DNA of 64,000 nucleotides from Hyphomicrobium sp. D-2 (lineage in GTDB: Bacteria; Pseudomonadota; Alphaproteobacteria; Rhizobiales; Hyphomicrobiaceae), in contig NZ_JARXLA010000003.1 in the NCBI RefSeq assembly GCF_029872155.1, positions 248,001 through 312,000 of the forward strand, read 5' to 3'. How positions within the stretch are numbered: position 1 is the first letter of the stretch; each line of letters starts with the position of its first letter. The notes under the pieces are model-generated. The model made no database searches. It was not told the DNA's origin and worked only from the letters and a program-made list of their open reading frames with translations. This document shows positions 27,585-37,229 of this stretch, piece after piece. The translations under genes were made by a program, and so were the position numbers.

Positions 27585-28703
27585 TCAGACCTCCTGGCTT
27601 TCGAAGTCGATCCGTGGATCGACTGTCGTGTAGACGAAGTCGGCAACGATGTTCAGCAGCAGGCCGACCAGCGAGAAAATCCACAGCGTGGCGAAGATCA
27701 CCGGATAATCGCGCTTCTCGATGGATTCAAATGACAGCAAGCCGATGCCATCCAGAGAGAATATGGTTTCGATCAGCAGCGATCCGGCGAAGAACGCGCC
27801 GATGAATGCGCCGGGGAAACCGGCGATGATCAGCAGCATCGCGTTGCGGAACACGTGGCCGTACAGCACCTGATTTTCCGACAGGCCCTTGGCGCGCGCG
27901 GTCGTCACATACTGCTTGCGGATCTCGTCCAAAAACGAGTTTTTGGTCAGGAACGTCATCGTCGTGAACGCGGTCAGCGACATGGCGATCAGCGGTAGGG
28001 TCAGGTGCCAGAAATAATCGGTGATGCGGCCGAAGAACGAAAGCTGCTCCCAGTTGTCCGATGTCAGCCCGCGCGATGGGAAGATCTGCAGGAACGATGA
28101 ACCCGCGAACAGGATGAGCAGCAACACGGCGAACAGGAAGCCCGGAATGGCATAGGCGACCACCAGCACGGTACTGGTCCAGGCGTCGAATGGCTCGCCG
28201 TCCTTCATCGCCTTGCGGATGCCGAGCGGGATGGAGATCAGATAGCTGATCAGCATCATCCACAGACCCAGCGATATCGAAACCGGCAGCTTCTCCTTGA
28301 TGAGCTGCAACACGGAAACGTCGCGGAAGTAACTCTTGCCGAAATCGAAGGTGAGGTAGCTCTTCATCATGATGAAGAAGCGCTCGTAGGCCGGTTTGTC
28401 GAAGCCGAACTGCTTCTCAAGGCTCTTGATGAATTCCGGATCGAGGCCCTGCGCACCGCGATATTTCGAGGTGTTGGAATCCACCGAGCCTTGGCCAAGC
28501 TGTGCCTGACTGCCACTGGAGAGCGTATCGGAGCCGCCGCCGCCGATCCGCGAGACGATGGAGGAGTCGCGCCCCTGCAGCTGGGCGATGATCCGTTCAA
28601 CCGGACCACCCGGCGCAAACTGGATGATCGTGAAGCTGATCAGCATGATCCCGAACAGTGTCGGAATGATCAGCAACAGGCGTTTCAGGAGATATGCTGC
28701 CAT
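27585..28703 (-). CDS. yejB: ABC transporter permease YejB
   Basis: 372 residues. It opens with MAAYLLKRLLLIIPTLFGIM, the invariant first span of DppB-like permeases. It then has FAPGGPVERIIAQLQG, a periplasmic segment of about 70 residues (GSDTLSSGSQAQ), and the core with coupling loop NSFLDEIRKQYVTTARAKGL. The extra periplasmic segment distinguishes YejB from DppB. The start is 17 bases downstream of the yejA stop, so it is cotranscribed. Confidence 0.95.
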   Translation of the reverse strand: MAAYLLKRLLLIIPTLFGIMLISFTIIQFAPGGPVERIIAQLQGRDSSIVSRIGGGGSDTLSSGSQAQLGQGSVDSNTSKYRGAQGLDPEFIKSLEKQFGFDKPAYERFFIMMKSYLTFDFGKSYFRDVSVLQLIKEKLPVSISLGLWMMLISYLISIPLGIRKAMKDGEPFDAWTSTVLVVAYAIPGFLFAVLLLILFAGSSFLQIFPSRGLTSDNWEQLSFFGRITDYFWHLTLPLIAMSLTAFTTMTFLTKNSFLDEIRKQYVTTARAKGLSENQVLYGHVFRNAMLLIIAGFPGAFIGAFFAGSLLIETIFSLDGIGLLSFESIEKRDYPVIFATLWIFSLVGLLLNIVADFVYTTVDPRIDFESQEV

Positions 28704-28719
28704 CGGGCTCCGCTCGGGC

Positions 28720-30561
28720 TTACGGTCTTTTCAGTTTGGCGGCCTTGTCGGCGTCGAACCACCACGTGTCGATTACGCCGTCGTCATACTTCGGCTTCAC
28801 AGCGGGACGCCCGTACATATCCCAGAAAGCGACATTATGTGACGCCTTGTACCACTGCGGAACCCAATAATTTCCGGCCCGCAACACACGGTCCAGCGCA
28901 CGCGCCGCAACGGTGAGTTCTTCGCGCGATTTTGCTTCCACCATCCTGTCGATCAATGCATCAACAACAGGATCGGCGATGCCGGGCAGATTGAAGCTGC
29001 CGTCGATCTTGGCAGCATCTGACCCCCAGTAGGTTTTTACCTCGATGCCCGGTGTCAGCCGCAGCGCGTAGCGCTGGATCGCGAGATCGAAGTCGAACGA
29101 CTTGATGCGCCGTTCATACTGTGCGGGATCGACACGGCGCAGCGATGCGTTGACGCCGATGCGCTTCAGGTTCTCGATGTACGGAATGATGATACGGTCG
29201 AAGCCTTCCTCGAAGGAAAGGATTTCCACGTTTAGCGGTTTGCCGCCCTGGCCATAGCCGGCCTCGGCCAGCAGCTGATGCGCCTTGCGCAGGTTATCGC
29301 GATTGCGGCCCGATCCATCGGTCACCGGCGGCACATAGGGCTCGCTGAACACTTCCGGCGGCAGCTTATCTTTGAATGGCTCAAGCAACGCTAGCTCCGC
29401 AGCGCTGGGCAGGCCGGATGCCTTCAGCTCCGAATTTTCAAAGAAGCTTTGCGTGCGTGAGTAGAGATCAAAGAACAGGTTCTTGTTCGACCATTCGAAG
29501 TCGAACGCAAGATCCAGTGCTTCGCGCACGCGCTTGTCCTTGAACTGGTCCTTGCGCGTGTTGATGAAGAAGCCCTGCGCGCCAGATGGGCGGCCGTCCG
29601 GCATGATGAGCCGCTGCAGCCGGCCTTCCTTCACCGCCGGAATGTCATATGCGGTCGCCCAGTCGATCGAGGTGAACTCCTCGCGATAGTCGAACGTGCC
29701 CGACTTCAGGCCTTCCAGCTCCAGCGTGCGATCGCGGAAATATTCGTAGCGGACCTCATCGAAGTTGAAGCGCCCGCGATTGACCGCAAGATCCTTGGCC
29801 CAGTAATCCGGCCGTCGCTTGTAGGCAACAAACGTGCCGGGCTTGAAGTTGCCGATCTCGTACGGCCCCGAGCCCACGGGCTTTTCCAGCGACGACTGAT
29901 CGAACGGATGCTTGGTGTAAAACGCCTTCGACAGGATCGGCAGCCCCGCAACCGTCAGCGGCAGATCGCGGATCAGGTTGCCTTTGAATTCGTAGCGCAC
30001 CGTGTGCGGATCGATCGCCTCGGCCTTCACCACATCGCGCAACGATAGCGAATAATTGGGGTGGCCCTTTTCCTTCAGCACTTCGAGCGAGAACACCACG
30101 TCGTCGGCGGTTAACGGCGTGCCGTCAGAGAATTTCGCTTCGGGGCGCAGCTTGAAAACGACGGAGCGGCCGTCTTCGGCAACGTCGGCGCTTTCAGCCA
30201 CCAGACCATAGGCGGCGTCGGGCTCGTCCATCGCCCGCGTCATCAGGCTGTCGAACAGATACTCAAGGCCCTGCGCAGAGTCGCCCTTCAGGATAAAGGC
30301 GTTGAAGCTGTCGAATGTCTTTGTGCCGCCGGTGCCGGTGGAGGAAAAGCGTCCGCCCTTTGGCGCGTCCGGGTTGGCATATTCAAAGTGCTTGAAGTCC
30401 GGTCCGTATTTCAGCTCGCCGAACGTGGAAAGGCCGTGCCTAGGTTCGGCGCTGAGCGGAGCGGCGACGAATGACATCGCCGCTCCTGCAAGTGCTAAAG
30501 CCGCTGCAAAGTTCCGGCGTCGGCTTGGCCCGTGCCGCTGGGCTGAGAACGAATGCAGCAT
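28720..30561 (-). CDS. yejA: YejA-type periplasmic solute-binding protein (second copy in operon)
   Basis: 613 residues from ATG 30561, six bases after the stop of the first yejA; earlier in-frame starts overlap that gene. The signal peptide begins MLHSFSAQRHGPSRRRNF followed by a hydrophobic Ala-rich core and ends about PLSA. The RRRNF stretch resembles a twin-arginine motif, so Tat export is possible. The cluster-C SBP_bac_5 fold is seen in HFEYANPDAPKGGRFSSTG, FSDGTPLTADDVVFSLE, PVGSGPYEIG, RVREALDLAFDFEW and YWGSDAAKIDG. It delivers peptide substrates to YejBEF. It is a paralogue of the gene immediately upstream and lacks that protein's linker and cysteine-containing insert. Confidence 0.94.
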   Translation of the reverse strand: MLHSFSAQRHGPSRRRNFAAALALAGAAMSFVAAPLSAEPRHGLSTFGELKYGPDFKHFEYANPDAPKGGRFSSTGTGGTKTFDSFNAFILKGDSAQGLEYLFDSLMTRAMDEPDAAYGLVAESADVAEDGRSVVFKLRPEAKFSDGTPLTADDVVFSLEVLKEKGHPNYSLSLRDVVKAEAIDPHTVRYEFKGNLIRDLPLTVAGLPILSKAFYTKHPFDQSSLEKPVGSGPYEIGNFKPGTFVAYKRRPDYWAKDLAVNRGRFNFDEVRYEYFRDRTLELEGLKSGTFDYREEFTSIDWATAYDIPAVKEGRLQRLIMPDGRPSGAQGFFINTRKDQFKDKRVREALDLAFDFEWSNKNLFFDLYSRTQSFFENSELKASGLPSAAELALLEPFKDKLPPEVFSEPYVPPVTDGSGRNRDNLRKAHQLLAEAGYGQGGKPLNVEILSFEEGFDRIIIPYIENLKRIGVNASLRRVDPAQYERRIKSFDFDLAIQRYALRLTPGIEVKTYWGSDAAKIDGSFNLPGIADPVVDALIDRMVEAKSREELTVAARALDRVLRAGNYWVPQWYKASHNVAFWDMYGRPAVKPKYDDGVIDTWWFDADKAAKLKRP

Positions 30562-30566
30562 GATGA

Positions 30567-32741
30567 TCAGCGTCCCTGCACAGCGTTGAGAGCTTTCTGC
30601 TTGTCGGCGTCCATCCACCAGACGCGCGACAGCGACGACGTTTGCGAGGGCAGCTTGTCAGGGCGGCCGAAGATGTCCCAGTAGGCGATCCGCTCATAGG
30701 GATAATGCCACTGCGGCACGACGTAGTGGTTCCACAGCAGCACGCGATCGAGTGCGTGGGTGGCTGCAACCAGCTCTTCGCGTGTCGTGGCGAACACGAC
30801 CTTGTCGATCAGCTTGTCGATGGCGGGATTGCGGATGCCGGCCGTATTGGTGGAACCCTCGCGGTCGGCGGCGGCTGAGCCCCAGAAATCGCGCTGCTCG
30901 TTGCCGGGCGATTCCGACTGCGCGAAGTTGTCGATGATGACGTCGTAATCGCGTGAGTCTTCACGGCGCTTGTACTGGGCGCTGTCGACCATGCGGATCG
31001 ATGCATTGATGCCGAGCTTCTTCAGATCCTGCACATACGGCAGCACGATTTTCTGGAAGTCGGGCGACTGGACCAGGAACTCTGCGTTCAGCGTCTCGCC
31101 CTTGTCGTTACGCAGATGGTTCGTGGTGTTGGCCGACGAAAGACCGACGCTGCGCATGATCGAGCAGAACGTGCCGCATTCGCCGTCGTCCACTTCAACT
31201 TCCTGCAGCTTCCAGCCTGCTTCCTGCAGCAGTTTGGAGGCTTCGCGCATGTTGTTGCGGAAGTCTTCCGGCGTCTTGTTCACCGGGTTCTTCCATTCGG
31301 TGGTGAAGACCTCCGGCGGAACTTCGTCTTTCACTTCCTGCAGGATTTCCAACTCGCGCCCTTCCGGCAGCCCCTTTGCAGCCAGCTCGGAATTGTCGAA
31401 GAAGCTGCCCACGCGCACATAGGAATCGTAGAACAGCTTCTTGTTGGCCTCTTCAAAGTTGAAGGCGAGATTGAAGGCCTGGCGCACGCGCGGGTCCTGG
31501 AACTGCTTGCGGCGCTGGTTGAACACGAACGACTGCATCGGCGCGACGCGACGCACCGGAATGGCTTCCTTCTTCACCTGACCGTTGCGGATCGCGGGGA
31601 AGTCATAACCGGTGGCCCACTGGCTCGCGGTCGTCTCCTGCCAGTAGTCGATCTTGCCCGATTTGAATTCCTCAAAGCCCGGCGTGCGGTCGAGGAAGTA
31701 CGTCAGCTTGAACTCGTCAAAGTTCCATTGGCCCTTGGCGACTGGCAGATCCTGCGCCCAATAATCTTTCACGCGCTCGAAGGTGATGCCGCGGCCGGGG
31801 TCGAAGCTCTTGATGCGATAGGGTCCAGAGCCCACCGGCATTTCTAGCGTCGATTTGGTGATGTCGCGCTTCTCGCCGTCTGGGCCTGCCGCCTCCCAGA
31901 ATGCCTTCGGTACAACGTTGAGCTGACCGAGAATAAGCGGCAATTCGCGGTTGCCGGTGACGTCGAAGGTGAAGGTCACCTCGTTGTCGCCGGTCTTCTC
32001 TGCCTTGACGACGTTCTTGTAATAGAACGCCGAGCGCGGATGGGCCGCCTTCTGGCCTTCGAACGAGAAGATCACGTCTTCGGGCGTAACCGGCGTGCCG
32101 TCATGGAAGCGCGCTTTGGGATTGATGCCGAAGGTGACGGACGAGAAATCCGGCGGATAGGAAACCCATTCTGCGATCAGCCCGTATTCGGTCGAAGGCT
32201 CGTCCGGGCTGCTCGACATCAGCGAGTCGTAGATCAGTCCGAGGCCACCGGCCGGATCGCCCTTCACCGAGAACGGGTTGAGGCTGTCGAACGAACCTTG
32301 AGCGAAGGCGCGCAGGGTGCCGCCCTTCGGTGCATCCGGGTTGACCCAATCGAAATGGCTGAAGCCTTCTGGGAAGGCCGGATCGCCCATCAGCGAAAGT
32401 GCATGGTGGCGCGGGTGCTGTTCAACAGCGGCGGCTGGAGCTTCTGCGGCCGGTGCTTCCGGCGCGGTCGGCTGTGCTTCCTGTTGTGCGGCTTCCGCAG
32501 GTGCAGCAGTCTGGCCATCAGGTGTAGCCGGTGCTTCCGCTGCTGCGGGAGGAGGGCTGGCCGGTTCCGATGCTTCGTTGGCTGGCGGCGCTGCGGTGGG
32601 GGCGGCAGGATCTGCAACCGGCACGGGTTGCTCTGCCTGTACCGAAGGCGATGCCGGCTCCTGGGCAAAGGTGGCGGTGGCCATCGTCAGGCAAAGAAGA
32701 GCTGCGAGGCAGGCGGCGGGGGCGTCAAGACGCAGGTGCAC
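30567..32741 (-). CDS. yejA: YejA-type periplasmic solute-binding protein (first copy), with Ala/Pro/Glu linker
   Basis: 724 residues if started at GTG 32741, which has AAGGGA nine bases upstream; GTG 32765 in the same frame has no ribosome site. A signal peptide (ACLAALLCLTMATATFAQ) is followed by about 80 residues made almost only of Ala, Pro, Glu and Gln, which should keep the binding domain away from the membrane or murein. The binding domain begins HFDWVNPDAPKGGTLRAFAQ. It has FHDGTPVTPEDVIFSFEG, PVGSGPYRIKSFD and RVRQAFNLAFNFEEAN, and ends WWMDADKQKALNAV. Relative to the second copy it has an insert of some 30 residues with two cysteines (DDGECGTFCSIM) that may form a disulfide. It is the first gene of the operon. 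Confidence 0.93.
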   Translation of the reverse strand: MHLRLDAPAACLAALLCLTMATATFAQEPASPSVQAEQPVPVADPAAPTAAPPANEASEPASPPPAAAEAPATPDGQTAAPAEAAQQEAQPTAPEAPAAEAPAAAVEQHPRHHALSLMGDPAFPEGFSHFDWVNPDAPKGGTLRAFAQGSFDSLNPFSVKGDPAGGLGLIYDSLMSSSPDEPSTEYGLIAEWVSYPPDFSSVTFGINPKARFHDGTPVTPEDVIFSFEGQKAAHPRSAFYYKNVVKAEKTGDNEVTFTFDVTGNRELPLILGQLNVVPKAFWEAAGPDGEKRDITKSTLEMPVGSGPYRIKSFDPGRGITFERVKDYWAQDLPVAKGQWNFDEFKLTYFLDRTPGFEEFKSGKIDYWQETTASQWATGYDFPAIRNGQVKKEAIPVRRVAPMQSFVFNQRRKQFQDPRVRQAFNLAFNFEEANKKLFYDSYVRVGSFFDNSELAAKGLPEGRELEILQEVKDEVPPEVFTTEWKNPVNKTPEDFRNNMREASKLLQEAGWKLQEVEVDDGECGTFCSIMRSVGLSSANTTNHLRNDKGETLNAEFLVQSPDFQKIVLPYVQDLKKLGINASIRMVDSAQYKRREDSRDYDVIIDNFAQSESPGNEQRDFWGSAAADREGSTNTAGIRNPAIDKLIDKVVFATTREELVAATHALDRVLLWNHYVVPQWHYPYERIAYWDIFGRPDKLPSQTSSLSRVWWMDADKQKALNAVQGR

Positions 32742-33093
32742 CAGGTGAATTCCCTTGATGATCACGACGAGAGCTGGAAGACGCCGCTGCGCGGAAAACC
32801 GACGGCAGGGCGCCGCAAAAGAACAACAGATATGCCAACAGGCGCCAGAGTCGCAAAATACGGCGGCGGGGGCGAGTTAACTTGCTGTCATTTTTAGCCT
32901 CATGGACAGCTTAACCGCCACCGTTTGATGCCAGTTAACTGTTTGCGGCCCCTTGGCTGAGCAGCATCGAGGCCACGACGGCGTGGCCGTGCAGATACGA
33001 AAACGGCCCCGCTGGAGAGCGGAGCCGCAATTGTCGTTGATGGGTGGGCCGTGCGATGCAGACGCGCTGCGCTCCGCTCCGCCGCCCATGCAA
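32742..33093. other. Intergenic region: yej operon promoter side and cytochrome terminator hairpins
   Basis: 350 bases upstream of the yej operon and downstream of the cytochrome c gene, both on the minus strand. Two hairpins are visible: GGCCACG/CGTGGCC at 32971-32988 and the larger one at 33001-33027. The stretch 32760-32900 should hold the yej promoter. No gene-sized frame is convincing. Confidence 0.5.
33001..33027 (-). terminator. Rho-independent terminator of the cytochrome c gene
   Basis: The stem CGGC-CCGCT pairs with AGCGG-GCCG around a four-base loop, with one C/A internal mismatch. Read on the minus strand it is followed directly by TTTTCG, and it lies 67 bases past the cytochrome stop at 33094. 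Confidence 0.65.
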
Positions 33094-33642
33094 CTACTTG
33101 TTGCTGTTGAGGTAAGCGATCAGATCGGCCAACTCGGTAGAGTCCTTGATGCCGGGGAACATCATCTTCGTGCCCGGCACGAATTCCTTGGGGTTGTGCA
33201 GGAACGAGGCGAGATCAGCCATCGACCAGTCGCCACCCTTGGCCTTCATGGCGTCGGAATAGGCAAATCCTGCGTGCGAACCCTTGCCCCGGCCGACAAG
33301 CCCGCCAAGATTGGGCCCGACCTTATTGGCGCCGCCCGCTTCCGCGGTGTGGCATGCGCTGCACTTCTTGAATACCTTGGCGCCGGCATCGACGCTGGCG
33401 CTTTCTGCGGCCTGAGCAACCGCGGCCGGATCAAATGCGGCTGGCGCTTCTGTCGCCGGAGCAGCACCACCACCGCCCGCCGCAGGACCATCGGCGCTCG
33501 GCATCGGCAACACGTAGCCCGGCGCCTGCGGCGTGCTGTGGTGCTGGCCGATTTCGATGGCTACGCGGGAGGCGACGATCACCAGAAGGGCGCAGATAAA
33601 AGCGCCGGCGATCTTCGAAAGTTCGAAAGTATCAACTTGCAT
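33094..33642 (-). CDS. Membrane-anchored class I cytochrome c (CycM-like)
   Basis: 182 residues. An uncleaved N-terminal anchor ([20 protein letters not shown]) is followed by an Ala/Pro/Gly-rich tether (about 40-80). The heme domain has attachment motif CSACH (about 98), [10 protein letters not shown] and the methionine axial ligand in [10 protein letters not shown]. This layout matches the CycM/c552 type, which passes electrons from the bc1 complex to terminal oxidases in the periplasm. It is divergent from kdsB, with about 170 bases between the starts. Confidence 0.93.
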   Translation of the reverse strand: MQVDTFELSKIAGAFICALLVIVASRVAIEIGQHHSTPQAPGYVLPMPSADGPAAGGGGAAPATEAPAAFDPAAVAQAAESASVDAGAKVFKKCSACHTAEAGGANKVGPNLGGLVGRGKGSHAGFAYSDAMKAKGGDWSMADLASFLHNPKEFVPGTKMMFPGIKDSTELADLIAYLNSNK

Positions 33643-33811
33643 TGTTCGCTCCGCGGCCGCTTTCGGCTCGCTGCCGAAGCGTGTGCGCGACTATAGAAAC
33701 TCCACATCGGCTTGCAACCGCAGTGGGCGTCGTTCTATGTGCATCGCGCCGGGACCAATTGCCTCGCCCGGTCCCCTTCGGCCATTGTTCTTTGGGTACA
33801 TAAGCCGTCCC

Positions 33812-34618
33812 ATGGGCAGCCTAACCCGATCAGGTGTTCCATTGCCTAATACGCCGTCCAGCAGCCCCTCGGGCACCCCGGCCAATACACTTATCGTCAT
33901 TCCGGCCCGTATGCAGGCCACCCGGCTGCCGGGCAAACCGATGCTGGATATCGCCGGGGCGCCCATGATCGTGCAGGTCTGGCGCCGGGCCATGGCGGCC
34001 AACGCGGGGCGCGTGGTGGTGGCCACCGACGCCGACGAAATCCTGCAGGCGGTGCAGGCGGCGGGCGGAGAAGCCGTGATGACCCGAACCGATCACGCCT
34101 CCGGATCGGACCGCATCTATGAGGCGGTGGAAAGCATCGATCCTGCTGGCCGCATCGACACCATCGTCAACCTGCAGGGGGATCTGCCGACGCTGGAGCC
34201 GCATCTGATCTCGGCTTGCGTGGCGCCGCTGACCAATGCTTCGGTCGACATCGCTACGCTGGCGGCTGAGATTACCGAGGCCGAAGAACGCACCAATCCT
34301 AATGTGGTGAAGGTGGTCGGCTCGCCCGTCGATGCATCCGCCACGCACCTGCGCGCCCTCTATTTTACACGCGCCATCGCCCCCCATGGCGAGGGCCCGC
34401 TGTACCATCACATCGGCATTTACGCCTATCGCCGCCCGGCCCTGTCGCGCTTCGTGTCGCTGCAACCTTCGCCGCTCGAACAGCGCGAAAAGCTGGAGCA
34501 GTTGCGGGCGCTGGAAGCCGGCATGCGCATCGATGTGACCGTCGTTGACACTGTTCCGCTCGGTGTCGATACTCCGGCCGACCTCGAGCGGGCGCGCCGC
34601 CTCCTGGGGGCCGTCTGA
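33812..34618 (+). CDS. kdsB: 3-deoxy-manno-octulosonate cytidylyltransferase
   Basis: 268 residues from ATG 33812; the frame is open upstream, but that part is antisense to the cytochrome gene and has no conserved content. Nucleotidyltransferase motifs are present: [57 protein letters not shown] and [16 protein letters not shown], with [13 protein letters not shown] at the end. It activates Kdo as CMP-Kdo for the inner core of LPS. The N-terminal 20 residues are a family-atypical Ser/Pro-rich extension, so the true start could be slightly further in. It is followed by pheA after 75 bases. Confidence 0.95.
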   Translation: MGSLTRSGVPLPNTPSSSPSGTPANTLIVIPARMQATRLPGKPMLDIAGAPMIVQVWRRAMAANAGRVVVATDADEILQAVQAAGGEAVMTRTDHASGSDRIYEAVESIDPAGRIDTIVNLQGDLPTLEPHLISACVAPLTNASVDIATLAAEITEAEERTNPNVVKVVGSPVDASATHLRALYFTRAIAPHGEGPLYHHIGIYAYRRPALSRFVSLQPSPLEQREKLEQLRALEAGMRIDVTVVDTVPLGVDTPADLERARRLLGAV

Positions 34619-34693
34619 ACCCTCCGCGAGCCGAAGTCTGACGGTTTTTTCAAACCGCAGGCATCTGTTTGCCGCCAAAGCATCCCAGCGATC

Positions 34694-35638
34694 ATGTCCC
34701 AATCAACGAGCGGTGCACCTGCGGGTGCAAAATCTTCTGCCAGCGTGCCGGCCTCCGGACGTATTGCCTATCAGGGCGAGCCGGGCGCGAACTCGCATCT
34801 GGCCTGCCGCGAGGCGTTTCCAGATATGGAAGCCGTTGCGTGCCCGACGTTCGAGGATGCGCTGCTGGCGGTGAAGAATGGTGAGGCGCGCCTGGCCATG
34901 ATCCCGATCGAGAACTCGGTCGCCGGGCGTGTCGCCGATATCCATCACCTGTTGCCGCAGGCCGAGCTTTATATCGTTGGCGAACACTTCCTGCGCGTGC
35001 GCCATCAGCTGATGGCCATTCCCGGCGCCAGCCTGCAGTCGGTGAAAAAGGTGCTGTCGCACACGCAGGCGCTGGGCCAATGCCGCCGCAAGCTGATCGA
35101 ACTCGGCCTGAAGCCGGTACCGGAAGCCGACACCGCTGGTTCGGCACGCATCGTCAGCGAGATGAAGGATGCCAGTCTGGCGGCGATTGCCTCGACGCTG
35201 GCTGCTGAGATCTACGGCCTCGACATCCTGATGAACGATGTTGAGGACGAAATGCACAACACGACGCGCTTCGTCGTGCTGGCCTCCGAAGCCGATGATG
35301 CGTTGCCGGAGGACGGCCCTGTCATCACCACGTTCATCTTCCGCGTGCGCAACGTTCCCGCCGCGCTCTACAAGGCGCTCGGCGGTTTCGCCACCAACGG
35401 CGTTAACATGACAAAACTGGAGAGCTATCAGCTTGAAGGCACGTTCAACGCCACGATGTTCTACGCCGACATTGAAGGCCATCCATCCGACCGCATGGTT
35501 CGCCTTGCGCTGGAAGAGCTTTCATTCTTCTCGTCGGAAAAGCGCGTGCTCGGCACATATCTGGCAAGCCCTTATCGAGCAGAGGCTGCACGCATGGCGG
35601 CTGAAGGCTTGATCCCAGTGCGCAAGACACTGCGCTGA
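34694..35638 (+). CDS. pheA: Prephenate dehydratase
   Basis: 314 residues. The catalytic PDT domain has IAYQGEPGANSHLACREAFP, IPIENSVAGRVADIHHLL, VLSHTQALGQCRRKL, DTAGSARIVSE and the catalytic threonine motif NTTRFVVLA (about 190). The C-terminal ACT domain (about 208-290) has VRNVPAALYKALGGFATNGV and the Phe-binding position LESYQLEG, which replaces the ESRP of enterobacterial enzymes as is usual in alphaproteobacteria. It converts prephenate to phenylpyruvate, with feedback by phenylalanine. There is no chorismate mutase domain. The first 22 residues are a flexible Ser/Ala extension. A strong hairpin follows two bases after the stop codon. Confidence 0.96.
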   Translation: MSQSTSGAPAGAKSSASVPASGRIAYQGEPGANSHLACREAFPDMEAVACPTFEDALLAVKNGEARLAMIPIENSVAGRVADIHHLLPQAELYIVGEHFLRVRHQLMAIPGASLQSVKKVLSHTQALGQCRRKLIELGLKPVPEADTAGSARIVSEMKDASLAAIASTLAAEIYGLDILMNDVEDEMHNTTRFVVLASEADDALPEDGPVITTFIFRVRNVPAALYKALGGFATNGVNMTKLESYQLEGTFNATMFYADIEGHPSDRMVRLALEELSFFSSEKRVLGTYLASPYRAEAARMAAEGLIPVRKTLR

Positions 35639-35639
35639 C

Positions 35640-35672
35640 GAGCACTTGCATTTCTGCAGGATGCAAGTGCTC
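35640..35672 (+). terminator. Terminator hairpin after pheA
   Basis: A perfect 12-base stem, GAGCACTTGCAT at 35640-35651 with its complement at 35661-35672, closes a nine-base loop. It starts two bases after the pheA stop. The following TTGCATAAATT is AT-rich but not a pure T run. Confidence 0.65.
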
Positions 35673-35891
35673 TTGCATAAATTGGGCTTGAGCAATTTGC
35701 CTGTGGCAAGAATTGTCGCGTCGACCGCGAAGAAAACATCCAACGCATATCTTGTGGTGTATTACGCGCCGTCATGACCTATTGGTGCGACAACTTTGTT
35801 GTGGAGCGCGACATTCCGACGAAGCGACCGTTAAGCCTTCGACAGTTAGCATTTCAGCCAACGTCACTCGCCGCACCGCGATGGAGGGACT

Positions 35892-36449
35892 TTGGCGCAT
35901 ACGACAGAAGAGCTTGTCGCAAGGTTGCCGGACGAACGCGCCGACGGTATCGCTGCGCCCGGTAGCAGATCGGGCCTGCAGCTTCCATCAACGCTGACAT
36001 CGCCGTGGGCGTGGTTCGTAGTGTGCTGTGGCTTCAGCTTTCTGTTCAACAACCAGTTGGTGTTCGACTCCAAATATGCTGAGCTCGCTGCCCATGCCGT
36101 CATCGGCGCATGCGCGGTTCTCGCCGGCAGATTTCTCGCCCGCCAATGCGCCGAGCTGTTGACGCGCTTTGCGCCCGGTTCGCGCAGCACAAATGGCTAC
36201 GCAAACGGTGTCGCCGTTGCTGTCGCTGTTTTGGCTGCGGGTGTTGGTGCTGCGATTGGCTTTGAAGCGGCGACGCTTTACACGCGGGAAATGCTGAGCG
36301 CTGGGGCCAACCGCACGGCGGCGCTGGAACGCCAGCGCGAGTGGCTGGACGAGAAGACCAGAACCAACCTCATTCGCCCCGACCAGCCCTATCGTTTGGG
36401 GCTGCCCAGCTTCCTTTATATCAGCCTGCCCATTACGGCCCGGCACTGA
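35892..36449 (+). CDS. Two-span membrane protein of unknown function
   Basis: 185 residues from a TTG start preceded by GGAGGGA. Hydrophobic stretches lie at about 38-53 (PWAWFVVCCGFSFLFNN), about 65-83 (AAHAVIGACAVLAGRFLA) and about 107-128 (GVAVAVAVLAAGVGAAIGFE). A hydrophilic C-terminal part follows, with ERQREWLDEKTRTNLIRPDQ. No family is recognised. Its start could also lie further in, because TTG starts are uncommon. It is convergent with the flavodoxin gene and 250 bases from pheA, so context gives no hint. Confidence 0.6.
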   Translation: MAHTTEELVARLPDERADGIAAPGSRSGLQLPSTLTSPWAWFVVCCGFSFLFNNQLVFDSKYAELAAHAVIGACAVLAGRFLARQCAELLTRFAPGSRSTNGYANGVAVAVAVLAAGVGAAIGFEAATLYTREMLSAGANRTAALERQREWLDEKTRTNLIRPDQPYRLGLPSFLYISLPITARH

Positions 36450-36533
36450 TAACGCGGGCCAGATTTCTGCATGGCGCGCGCATCGCGACGTCACGCTAAG
36501 TCGTGAACGTCGCTGCGTAGCCGTTCAACGCTT

Positions 36534-36983
36534 TCAGGCGGCTGCCTTGACCAGAATATCCTTCAGCCACGGCAGCGCGGCATCCTGCGGGAAGTCCTCC
36601 GACGAAGCGTCGTGAATGCCGCGCTCGCCAATCTGCTGCGCATTGCAGGCCAGCATTCCAGTCAACAGCGTCTGCGATCCGTTAGCGAACGTCGGCCCGA
36701 ATGAGCGGTCGCCAAGACCGAAAATAGCAAAGCGCACCGAGCTGAGATCCGGCTTCTCGCGCTCCAGCGTATCCAGGAACGGCTGCGCATTGTCGGGCAA
36801 TTGCCCGCTACCGTAAGTGGCGCTCACCAGAATATAGAGCGTATCGGCATCAAACTCGCCGGGCTCGACTTCATCCAGCGACGAGATCTGGCAGTCGTGG
36901 GCATCGCCCAGATCGTCCTTGAGACTGTCGCAGAGCATCTCGGCCGTACCGCTGACCGTGCCGTAGAGAAAATGAATATTCAT
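36534..36983 (-). CDS. Flavodoxin-domain protein, MioC-like
   Basis: 149 residues, one flavodoxin fold. The FMN phosphate loop is YGTVSGTAE (about 7-15), the first flavin-stacking loop is VSATYGSGQLPDNAQPF, and the second is IFGLGDRSFGPTFANG. This pattern (T-x-S-G-T-A, then TYGSG-L-DN) is that of short-chain MioC and of the flavodoxin part of sulfite/P450 reductases. It is a soluble one- or two-electron carrier and the partner is unknown. It stands alone, with a 245-base gap to nspC upstream. Confidence 0.9.
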   Translation of the reverse strand: MNIHFLYGTVSGTAEMLCDSLKDDLGDAHDCQISSLDEVEPGEFDADTLYILVSATYGSGQLPDNAQPFLDTLEREKPDLSSVRFAIFGLGDRSFGPTFANGSQTLLTGMLACNAQQIGERGIHDASSEDFPQDAALPWLKDILVKAAA

Positions 36984-37229
36984 GGCTTTATTCGGCTATT
37001 CTGGTGAGGCTTGGATGGAACGCACGGCGGCGTGTTGTCGGGCAGATTGCCCGCTGCCGTGCAGGTGAGGGGTTAATCCGGTGCCCGGATCAATATCCCA
37101 AGCGACAAAATTCAACAATACGGCAGGGGGCAGCCCCGGCGGTCACATTAGCGCGACATCGCTTTTCTTATGAATCGCGATGCCGCTTTAGCTTTTCAAT
37201 GAGACCTGCCACTGCCGGATTGACGAAAG

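Noticed and set aside
34640-34670. CGGTTT/AAACCG hairpin between kdsB and pheA
   Set aside because: A six-pair stem with a run of T inside the stem and loop, not after it, is too weak to call a terminator.
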